From Flavobacterium antarcticum DSM 19726 (lineage in GTDB: Bacteria > Bacteroidota > Bacteroidia > Flavobacteriales > Flavobacteriaceae): 64,000 nt of DNA. A model generated the notes under the pieces. That model saw only the letters and a program-made list of their open reading frames with translations, was not told where the DNA came from and searched no databases. A program made the position numbers and the translations under genes. Positions 23,487-30,071 of this stretch are shown here, piece after piece (position 1 is the stretch's first letter; each line of letters begins with the position of its first letter). The stretch is from NCBI RefSeq assembly GCF_000419685.1, contig NZ_ATTM01000001.1, positions 1 to 64,000 on the forward strand. Reading direction: 5' to 3'.

Positions 23487-23502
23487 ACAAACCCTTAAAT
23501 AA

Positions 23503-23536
23503 AAAAGTGGCTTTCAAATCAATGAAAGCCACTTTT
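23503..23536 (-). terminator. Terminator, copy B of the identical pair
   Basis: The same 34-base hairpin as at 22618-22652 (arms AAAAGTGGCTTTCA and TGAAAGCCACTTTT), 16 bases after the stop of paralogue B. Confidence 0.9.
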
Positions 23537-23551
23537 CAATTAATGATTTAA

Positions 23552-24154
23552 TTATTGTTTTATCATAATATATTTTCCACAAGGAATACGTTCGGGTTGT
23601 ATTACAGGGTCGCCTTCTCTACGCCGCAAATCAAAATCCCACCAAAGTTTTACTTCAATAGCCTGTTGTCCGTTATGAATAATTTTTCGAATATCCATAT
23701 CGCCAACTCTATTTATGGGTCTATCTGAAATACTAATCCGTAGTCTTTTTTCTGTATCTGTACATTCATCACACCCTAGGTATTTACCTTCTAAAATAAA
23801 ATTACCTCTAATTGTATATCTCCACGCATTTGGGTGACTAAACATTAAACTACTTAAAGTACTCACTTTCTGAACACCATTTTCAATATATTGATATTCG
23901 CCAATAATCATATCTTCATAATAAACATTATTCACTGAAGACATCTCTTTCTTTTTCAATACTATCTTAAAAGAAGTAGTACCATTGGTGTAGACAAATG
24001 TTCCTATAAAAGGATTTAAAAGGTTTTGAGTGTCTTTATAATAAGCTCCTGTAATGTTATCCCAACCCAAATCTGATAAATCCAAAACAGGTGTTTGTGC
24101 TTTACAAATAATGAATGTAAAAAGTAAGCATATTGTTGTGGTTATATTTTTCAT
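23552..24154 (-). CDS. Secreted DUF6705-like protein, paralogue B
   Basis: A 200-aa exported protein. The start at 24154 gives the signal peptide MKNITTTICLLFTFIICKAQ; a start nine codons earlier adds MYLIFKIEK and is less likely. It shares with paralogue A the GAYYKD/NPFIGTFVY block, VYYEDMIIGEY, the CDECTDTEKRL cysteine pair and a C-terminal GKYIMIKQ. The two differ in about half of the other positions, so the duplication is not recent. The function is unknown. Signal peptide plus conserved cysteines suggest a periplasmic or extracellular protein. Confidence 0.8.
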   Translation of the reverse strand: MKNITTTICLLFTFIICKAQTPVLDLSDLGWDNITGAYYKDTQNLLNPFIGTFVYTNGTTSFKIVLKKKEMSSVNNVYYEDMIIGEYQYIENGVQKVSTLSSLMFSHPNAWRYTIRGNFILEGKYLGCDECTDTEKRLRISISDRPINRVGDMDIRKIIHNGQQAIEVKLWWDFDLRRREGDPVIQPERIPCGKYIMIKQ

Positions 24155-24171
24155 TTTCTCTATTTTAAATA

Positions 24172-24285
24172 TTAAGTACATGGCAAAGGTTTGGCACCTG
24201 AAGTTCCATTATCATATAATTCTAACTCACTCCATTTCGTCATAGTATCATCAGTAGCTTTAAATAAGGATATACCTCTTTTCAT
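24172..24285 (-). pseudogene. Remnant or short ORF upstream of paralogue B (37 aa)
   Basis: An ATG at 24285 gives MKRGISLFKATDD... through to GTSGAKPLPCT, 37 codons, with an open frame continuing about 20 codons further upstream without a start. The composition (TKWSELELYDNG) looks like the C-terminal piece of a secreted protein rather than random sequence. No family is recognised. It ends 18 bases before the start of paralogue B. Confidence 0.3.
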
Positions 24286-24404
24286 TGTGCCATTTACAAC
24301 AAACAAACACCCAATTAAAAAATGGAAATATGAAATTATAAGTGATTAAATTTCAAATTAAAATTATTTATTTTTAGAATTAAGAATTTCTTTAATATAA
24401 ATTT

Positions 24405-24962
24405 TCATTTCATTCTCGTCCAACAATCCGCCACGTGGTCGTTCACCATTCCCGTCGCTTGCATTTGAGCATATATAACTGTTGAACCTACAAATTTAAA
24501 TCCTCTTTTTTTTAAATCTTTGCTAATTTCATCTGAAAGTGGAGTAGTAGCAGGAATAGCTCCGTGAGATTTCGGATTGTTATCAATTGGTTTTCCATTC
24601 ACAAAACTCCAAATGTATTTTGAAAAACTACCAAATTCATCTTGTACTTTCATAAAAGCATTTGAATTAGAAACCGCAGAACGAATCTTGAGCTGATTTC
24701 TAATTATTCCTGTATCCAACAGCAATTCTTGAATTTTGTCTTCAGAATAATTTGCTATTATTTTGTAATCGAAATTGTTAAAAGCGTGACGAAAATTTTC
24801 TCTCTTTTTTAAAATCGTATGCCAACTCAATCCAGCCTGAAACGTTTCTAAAACCAAGAATTCAAATAGTTTTGCATCTTCATAAACGGGAAAGCCCCAT
24901 TCTTCGTCGTGGTATTTGCGGTATAAATCGTCTTTTTCGCACCAAGAACAGCGTGTTTTCAT
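24405..24962 (-). CDS. tag: DNA-3-methyladenine glycosylase I
   Basis: A 185-aa TagA-type glycosylase removing 3-methyladenine from alkylated DNA. The start is set at 24962 (MKTRCSWCEKDDLYRKYHDEEWG), since the longer frame overlaps the separate small gene upstream. The zinc-binding residues of the Tag fold are in place (Cys5 and His18 at the N-terminus, His and Cys in the end block GMVNDHVADCW). So are the pocket Glu in LETFQAGLSW and the helix-hairpin-helix region. The length matches the E. coli enzyme. A 26-base gap separates it from the small membrane-protein gene, probably one operon. Confidence 0.93.
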   Translation of the reverse strand: MKTRCSWCEKDDLYRKYHDEEWGFPVYEDAKLFEFLVLETFQAGLSWHTILKKRENFRHAFNNFDYKIIANYSEDKIQELLLDTGIIRNQLKIRSAVSNSNAFMKVQDEFGSFSKYIWSFVNGKPIDNNPKSHGAIPATTPLSDEISKDLKKRGFKFVGSTVIYAQMQATGMVNDHVADCWTRMK

Positions 24963-24988
24963 TTCTTTTAGTTTAAGTAAATCTTCAA

Positions 24989-25210
24989 TTATTGTATAAC
25001 AATAAATCCCGTCCAATGTAACAAAAGCATAATTCCTACTGTTATTCCAAAGCTTGTTAATGATAAAAGCCGCCAATAAGTTGATCTGCCATCCCATAAT
25101 TTCCACATTTTTTCTCCCGTTTTTTCTCGGTAATGTTTTAAAGTGAATTTTGCCAAGATGATTGTTATAACGATGAAAATCAATATTCCGAGTGTCCAAA
25201 ATTTAATCAT
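24989..25210 (-). CDS. Small two-helix membrane protein upstream of tag
   Basis: A 73-aa protein with two predicted membrane helices (about 5-22 and 47-71) joined by a basic loop with KHYREKTGEKMWKLWDGRSTYW. No family with known function is recognised. It is preferred over the overlapping extended tag frame because its hydrophobic pattern is coherent, it starts with ATG and the tag start lies just after its stop. A -7-like TACCTTGA (minus strand, near 25283-25290) could drive the pair. Confidence 0.6.
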   Translation of the reverse strand: MIKFWTLGILIFIVITIILAKFTLKHYREKTGEKMWKLWDGRSTYWRLLSLTSFGITVGIMLLLHWTGFIVIQ

Positions 25211-25452
25211 AACCTTGAAGTTTTATAGTTAGTCTACAGCAATAATCCATTTTCTCAATAGAGAAAAAATTTTTACAGTTCAAGGTACAAAAAATTCTGA
25301 ATTTAATTTAAAGGAGTGTAACTGAAAATATGCAGATCTGAGAATTGCAGTATTGGGTATAGAATTTCTGACTTGCCTGCTTTGTGAATCTGAATTTATT
25401 TGAGCGTCTAATGAAGAGCAAGAGGGTCAATCTAGCTCAGCATGAAAAGGTC
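25211..25452. other. Intergenic region upstream of the tag pair
   Basis: Together with the terminator at 25453 this makes a 351-base gap. I find no coding frame with family features. It contains the likely promoter of the tag pair at its left side. The rest is A/T-rich with no repeat or structure I can support. Confidence 0.5.
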
Positions 25453-25483
25453 AAAAAAAATCCCGATTCAATGAATCGGGATT
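25453..25483 (-). terminator. Rho-independent terminator of the ribosomal protein-tsf operon
   Basis: On the minus strand AATCCCGATTCA (25483-25472) pairs perfectly with TGAATCGGGATT (25470-25459), followed by a run of eight T. A second small hairpin based on AATTCC/GGAAT lies between it and the tsf stop. Confidence 0.9.
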
Positions 25484-25561
25484 CTAAATTCCTTTGAAAA
25501 AAGGAATCTATTGTATTTGTTTTCAGAAAGAAATCTTTTAGATTCCTTCCTTCGAAGGAAT

Positions 25562-26524
25562 TTATCCTAAAGCAACACGTTTGAAACCTGTAATTTCAAC
25601 GTTATGGTCTTTAACATAAGTTCCCACTTTTTTGCTTTCATCTTTGATAAAGTTTTGATCTAACAAACACTTTTCTTGATCTAAAGAAGTATTGTCAGAA
25701 ATGAAACGCTCCATTTTACCTGGAATAATTTTGTCCCAAATTTGTTCTGGTTTACCTTCAGCTTTCAATTCCGCTTTAGCATCTTCTTCCGCTTGTTTTA
25801 AAACTTCGTCAGACAATTGGTGACGAGAGATATATTTAGGAACATTTTTCAATGTTTTCCCTAAACGTACTGCTTCTTCATTTTCTTTTTCAATAATTGC
25901 AATACGAGCGTCTGTTTCAGAAGCAACAAAAGCAGCGTCAAAATCTTTGTAAGATAATGTAGTAGCTCCCATTGAAGCAATTTGCATAGAGATGTCTTTT
26001 GTGAACGTTTCAGCATTGTCAATTGCAGCAGAAATTGCTGTTAAAGCTGCAATTTTGTTTACGTGAACGTAAGATCCAACGAAAGCACCTTCTAAAATTT
26101 CAAAACCACCAATTTCGATTTTCTCACCAATAACTCCAGTTTGCTCGATTAATTTATCAGCAACAGTCATTCCGTTGAAATCTGAAGCTAAAAATTCTTC
26201 TTTAGTAGAAAAGTTAATTGCTTTTTCAACTAATTCTTTAGCTAAAGCTACGAAAGATTCGTTTTTACCTACGAAATCAGTTTCGCAGTTTAAAGTGATG
26301 ATCGCTCCTTTAGTTTTATCAGCATTAATAAAACATACAGCAGCTCCTTCAGTTGACTCACGGTCAGAACGATTCTCAGCAACTTTTTGTCCTTTTTTTC
26401 TCAAGTTTTGGATTGCTTCTTCAAAATTTCCGTCCGCTTCTACTAAAGCTTTCTTACAATCCATCATTCCAGCACCAGTAGCTTGTCTTAATTTATTTAC
26501 GTCTGCAGCAGTAATTGTTGCCAT
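25562..26524 (-). CDS. tsf: Elongation factor Ts
   Basis: A 320-aa EF-Ts, the nucleotide exchange factor of EF-Tu. The N-terminal UBA-like domain has TAADVNKLRQATGAGMMDCKKAL. The conserved core TLNCETDFVGKNE (about 76-88) is the Asp-Phe contact that opens the EF-Tu nucleotide site. The C-terminal dimerisation-like part ends EITGFKRVALG. It follows rpsB at 102 bases, the usual pair order. Confidence 0.97.
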   Translation of the reverse strand: MATITAADVNKLRQATGAGMMDCKKALVEADGNFEEAIQNLRKKGQKVAENRSDRESTEGAAVCFINADKTKGAIITLNCETDFVGKNESFVALAKELVEKAINFSTKEEFLASDFNGMTVADKLIEQTGVIGEKIEIGGFEILEGAFVGSYVHVNKIAALTAISAAIDNAETFTKDISMQIASMGATTLSYKDFDAAFVASETDARIAIIEKENEEAVRLGKTLKNVPKYISRHQLSDEVLKQAEEDAKAELKAEGKPEQIWDKIIPGKMERFISDNTSLDQEKCLLDQNFIKDESKKVGTYVKDHNVEITGFKRVALG

Positions 26525-26626
26525 AATTTTTAGTTTTTATAATTTATAATTTAAAAATTCCAAATCCCAATTGATATAAAAATTATATTTTGGAATTTGG
26601 AATTTAAAATTGGAATTTATTTTGAT

Positions 26627-27463
26627 TTACTCTTCAGTTTTCACTTCTTCCGTTGCAGTTTCCACTGTTGCAGCTGGAGCAGGAGTTTCCTCTTTTGCTA
26701 CTGGTGCAGCAGCTTTCTCAGCAGCTGGTTTGTCTGTTTTTTCCTCAGTTGGTTGATCACCATCCTTATCAGAAGTTCTGTTAGCATTTCCTTCGATAAC
26801 GGCAGCCGTTACTAAAGACAAAATTTTATCGATTGATTTAGAAGCATCATCGTTAGATGGGATTACATAGTCAACCTCTCTTGGGTCAGAGTTTGTATCC
26901 ACCATTGCGAAAACTGGAATGTTTAATTTTTGAGCTTCTTTAATTGCGATGTGTTCTGCTTTAATATCTACCACGAACAATGCAGCAGGAAGTCTTGACA
27001 TGTCAGAAATAGAACCTAAGTTCTTTTCTAATTTTGCACGAAGACGATCAACTTGTAAACGTTCTTTTTTAGATAAGGTCAAGAAAGTACCGTCTTTCTT
27101 CATTCTATCAATAGTTGCCATTTTTTTAACAGCTTTACGGATAGTTACAAAGTTAGTCAACATTCCACCAGGCCATCTTTCAGTGATGTACGGCATGTTT
27201 GCTGCTGCAGCTTTTTCAGCTACGATATCTTTTGCTTGTTTTTTAGTAGCTACGAATAAGATTTTTCTACCTGAAGCAGCAATTTTTTGCATTGCTTCGG
27301 CAGCTTCTTCGATTTTTGCTGCTGTTTTATATAGGTTGATAATGTGAATTCCATTACGTTCCATATAAATGTAAGGAGCCATGTTCGGGTCCCATTTTCT
27401 AGTCATGTGTCCAAAGTGAACACCTGCTTCTAGTAAGTCTTTAACTTCTACTTTGATTGCCAT
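26627..27463 (-). CDS. rpsB: 30S ribosomal protein S2
   Basis: A 278-aa S2. The conserved core (1-225) includes LLEAGVHFGHMTRKWDPNM, KTAAKIEEAAEAM, ITERWPGGMLTN and NIPVFAMVDTNSDP. Beyond it is a tail of about 50 residues made almost wholly of Ala, Glu, Lys, Pro and Thr (EEKTDKPAAEKAAAPVAKEE and so on), a disordered extension also seen in other Flavobacteriaceae. S2 binds the 30S platform with S1. Confidence 0.97.
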   Translation of the reverse strand: MAIKVEVKDLLEAGVHFGHMTRKWDPNMAPYIYMERNGIHIINLYKTAAKIEEAAEAMQKIAASGRKILFVATKKQAKDIVAEKAAAANMPYITERWPGGMLTNFVTIRKAVKKMATIDRMKKDGTFLTLSKKERLQVDRLRAKLEKNLGSISDMSRLPAALFVVDIKAEHIAIKEAQKLNIPVFAMVDTNSDPREVDYVIPSNDDASKSIDKILSLVTAAVIEGNANRTSDKDGDQPTEEKTDKPAAEKAAAPVAKEETPAPAATVETATEEVKTEE

Positions 27464-27643
27464 TTTAATGTTTTAGTTTACGTTCTGTTGAATTAGCAAT
27501 GTTCCTTTGGGCTTTTTGGCGTTAAGCTTTGAGCTTTAGGCTTCATTTAGATGCTAAACTATTTTCCTGCCTCGACAGGAACAACAAATCTTTTTAAATA
27601 ATAAATAAACGATGTCTTGTACACAACATACAAGACGGTAATA
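27464..27643 (-). other. Untranslated leader between rpsI and rpsB
   Basis: The 180-base gap inside the ribosomal operon carries two hairpins on the minus strand: GTCTTGTA/TACAAGAC (8 bp) after rpsI, and TTCCTG/CAGGAA further on. The length and structure fit a translational control region in the S2 mRNA, as known in other bacteria, but no motif that I can name is present. Confidence 0.4.
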
Positions 27644-28030
27644 TTAACGTTTAGAGAACTGGAATTTCTTACGTGCTTTCTTCTGACCGAATTTCTTACG
27701 TTCAACCATTCTTGGATCTCTTGTTAATAAACCTTCTGGTTTTAAGATAGCTCTGTTTCCTTCGCCAACTTCACACATAACTCTAGCAAGTGCCATTCTC
27801 ACAGCTTCTGCTTGACCTGTTGAACCACCTCCGTAAACGTTTACTTTTACATCATAGTTTTCAACGTTTTCTGTCATAGACATTGGTTGTAAAACTTTGT
27901 ACTGTAAAGTAGCTGTTGGGAAATAAGTTGCGAATGCTTTTTTGTTTACAGTGATTACTCCTGTTCCTTCCGAAACATAAACACGTGCAACAGCGGTTTT
28001 TCTTCTACCGATTTTGTGAATAACTCCCAT
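27644..28030 (-). CDS. rpsI: 30S ribosomal protein S9
   Basis: A 128-aa S9 starting MGVIHKIGRRKTAVARVYV and ending with the basic tail RKKFGQKKARKKFQFSKR, whose final Lys-Arg reaches the P-site tRNA. Conserved QAEAVRMALARVMCE and LTRDPRMVERKK are present. Its start overlaps the stop of rplM by one base, giving coupled translation. Confidence 0.98.
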   Translation of the reverse strand: MGVIHKIGRRKTAVARVYVSEGTGVITVNKKAFATYFPTATLQYKVLQPMSMTENVENYDVKVNVYGGGSTGQAEAVRMALARVMCEVGEGNRAILKPEGLLTRDPRMVERKKFGQKKARKKFQFSKR

Positions 28031-28485
28031 TACTTAAGATCGTTAAGGTTAACTGTTCTCGGTTTTTGAGCGCCTTGTTTGTGCTCAGTACCTACAACAA
28101 CATTTAAATTTCTGAAAAGTTCAGCTCCTAATTTGTTCTTAGGTAACATTCCTTTTACTGCTTTTTCAACTAGAGTTGCAGGGTTTTTCGCTTGCAATAC
28201 TTTAGCTGTTAAAGTTCTTTGACCTCCTGGGTAACCTGTATGACGCATGTAAATTTTGTCATCCATTTTTTTACCTGTAAGGTTGATTTTTTCTGAGTTG
28301 ATAACAATTACGTTATCTCCACAGTCCACGTGTGGTGTGTAACTTGGTTTGTACTTACCTCTCAAAATCATTGCGACTTTTGAAGCAAGACGTCCTAAGT
28401 TGTGACCATCAGCATCTACAACGATCCACTCTTTAGTGACTGTTGCTTTGTTCGCTGATACTGTCTTGTAGCTTAATGCGTCCAT
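28030..28485 (-). CDS. rplM: 50S ribosomal protein L13
   Basis: A 151-aa L13 with the conserved WIVVDADGHNLGRLASKVAMIL, YTPHVDCGDNVIVIN, YMRHTGYPGGQR and GMLPKNKLG blocks. It heads the rplM-rpsI-rpsB-tsf cluster and has a full consensus promoter 44 bases upstream. Confidence 0.98.
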   Translation of the reverse strand: MDALSYKTVSANKATVTKEWIVVDADGHNLGRLASKVAMILRGKYKPSYTPHVDCGDNVIVINSEKINLTGKKMDDKIYMRHTGYPGGQRTLTAKVLQAKNPATLVEKAVKGMLPKNKLGAELFRNLNVVVGTEHKQGAQKPRTVNLNDLK

Positions 28486-28528
28486 AATATATTTTTAATT
28501 AAACATTCCATCCCCAATAAAGGGAGTG

Positions 28529-28559
28529 CAAAAGTACAATTAATTATTTATAATACAAA
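28529..28559 (-). promoter_or_regulatory. Consensus promoter of the rplM operon
   Basis: The minus strand has TTTG at 28559-28556, exactly 19 bases, then TACTTTTG at 28536-28529, a full Bacteroidetes -33/-7 pair. Transcription should start near 28523. Confidence 0.85.
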
Positions 28560-28683
28560 TAGCAATAAAAGATAATTTTACAGATGCTGATTTTTAAGGT
28601 ATCTTTTTTAAAATGAACACGGTACGAATTACTTCCTCATTTCCAAATTCACCTTTTTTTAAATCTTTTTTGGGCAATCCGAA

Positions 28684-28755
28684 AACGGCCGGGCTATCCG
28701 TTACTAATCTTTTTATTTTTAAAGAAAAAATAAAAAGGATTTCCACTGCTATCCC
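28684..28755 (+). repeat. Flavobacterial structured hairpin repeat, copy 3
   Basis: CTTTTTATTTTT (28709-28720) pairs with AAAAATAAAAAG (28726-28737) as a perfect 12-bp stem, with flanks CCGGGCTATCCGTTACTAAT and GATTTCCACTGCTATCCC. It lies between the divergent rplM and LacI-family genes and shares its core with copies 1 and 2. Confidence 0.75.
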
Positions 28756-28876
28756 TATTGCGAATTGGTACAACTCACAAATTTACGGTCAATTTTTTTT
28801 ATATCGAATTTTCATTTGAATTTGTATTAAGGTTGATTTCAATAGTTTTTCTACATTTACATTTCAATAATTCATC

Positions 28877-29908
28877 ATGAAAGAAAAAGCGACGCTCAAA
28901 CAAATTGCCAAACAATTAGGGGTTTCCGTCTCCACGGTTTCAAAAGCACTTAATAATAGTCCGGAGATTAGCGACACAACTAAAGCCAAGATTCAGGAAT
29001 TTGCAAAGCTTAAAAACTATAAACCCAATGTTACAGCACTAAATCTTAAAAACCGACAAACAAAAACCATTGGTGTTATTCTTCCTAATATGTTGAACTC
29101 CTTTTTCGCCAAGGTTTTTACAGGAATAGAGAAAGTCGCCGAAGAAAAAGGCTATCACATTATAACCTGTATTTCTAATGAATCACTTGAAAAAGAAATC
29201 AATGCCATGGAACTTTTAAGCAATGGAACCGTGGATGGATTTATTCTTTCTATTTCAGAACAATCGCAAAAGGAACAGTATTTTGAACATTTTATTGATT
29301 GCATCAATGACGGTGTTCCAATTGTCATGTTTGATCGGGTTACGGATCAAGTAAAGTGTGACAAAGTAATTGTCGACGATTTGGATTCTGCGTTTGACGC
29401 GACACAACACCTTATCAATTTAGGGTGTAAAAAGATTGCGTTACTTTCTACGATTGATAATTTGAGTGTGGGCCAACTTCGAGCAAAAGGATATTATAAA
29501 GCTTTGGAAGAAAACAAGTACCTCATTGACGAAAACCTAATTATCTTAACCGAGGCTTCGGACGAATTTGATACAAAGTTAGAAGCACTCATTGCCACAC
29601 AAAAAATTGATGGAATTTTTGCTTTAGACGAACATTCTTCTGTTTCGAGTTTGAAGTTAGCGCTACAAAACGAATATAAAATCCCGGAAGACTTATCAAT
29701 CATCGGTTTTGCAGACGGTGTTTGGTCCCGACGCTTGACGCCAAGTTTGTCTACGGTAAGTCAGCATGGTCCTGAAATTGGCGAAACAGCAGCTCGTTTA
29801 CTAATCGAAAAATTAGAAAACAAAGGAACAGAAACTGCTCTTGAAACCACAGTTATTAAAACAGAACTGCGACAAAGAGGCTCGACGAGAAAGTTATTAA
29901 ATCAATGA
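28877..29908 (+). CDS. LacI family transcriptional regulator
   Basis: A 343-aa regulator. The N-terminal LacI HTH spans about residues 5-50 (TLKQIAKQLGVSVSTVSKALN, hinge YKPNVTALNLKN). A periplasmic-binding-protein-like effector domain follows (about 60-335, with TIGVILPNMLNSFFAKVFTGIE, VIVDDLDSAFDATQHLI and IIGFADGVWSRRLTPSLSTV). In Bacteroidetes such regulators often control sugar uptake genes, but no catabolic cluster is adjacent, so the ligand is unknown. It is read alone and ends at a strong terminator. Confidence 0.93.
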   Translation: MKEKATLKQIAKQLGVSVSTVSKALNNSPEISDTTKAKIQEFAKLKNYKPNVTALNLKNRQTKTIGVILPNMLNSFFAKVFTGIEKVAEEKGYHIITCISNESLEKEINAMELLSNGTVDGFILSISEQSQKEQYFEHFIDCINDGVPIVMFDRVTDQVKCDKVIVDDLDSAFDATQHLINLGCKKIALLSTIDNLSVGQLRAKGYYKALEENKYLIDENLIILTEASDEFDTKLEALIATQKIDGIFALDEHSSVSSLKLALQNEYKIPEDLSIIGFADGVWSRRLTPSLSTVSQHGPEIGETAARLLIEKLENKGTETALETTVIKTELRQRGSTRKLLNQ

Positions 29909-29930
29909 AACTCAAATTTTGCTTCAAATA

Positions 29931-29964
29931 AAAGGGCGAAAATTTTTAAAATTTTCGCCCTTTT
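29931..29964. terminator. Terminator between the LacI-family gene and polA
   Basis: AAAAGGGCGAAAATTTT (29931-29947) pairs with AAAATTTTCGCCCTTTT (29948-29964), a nearly perfect palindrome with A-run and T-run ends, able to serve both convergent genes. Confidence 0.9.
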
Positions 29965-30071
29965 CAATCTACAGTATTTATCAAATTTTGGATTATCATT
30001 AAAAAATCTAAATTTTCAAAATTGAAAACGATTCAAAACTGAAAACTAAAAACTGACCACTGCAACCTTTT

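Noticed and set aside
24963-25199. N-terminal extension of tag by 79 codons
   Set aside because: Tag homology starts at MKTRCSWC; the extension overlaps the small membrane-protein gene in another frame.
26175-26549. 124-aa frame antisense to tsf
   Set aside because: Shadow of the tsf coding sequence.
26949-27347. 132-aa frame antisense to rpsB
   Set aside because: A shadow of the conserved S2 gene; composition and position give no sign of an independent gene.
28613-28819. 68-aa frame upstream of the LacI-family gene
   Set aside because: It runs straight through the hairpin repeat and has no family features; the repeat explains the open frame.
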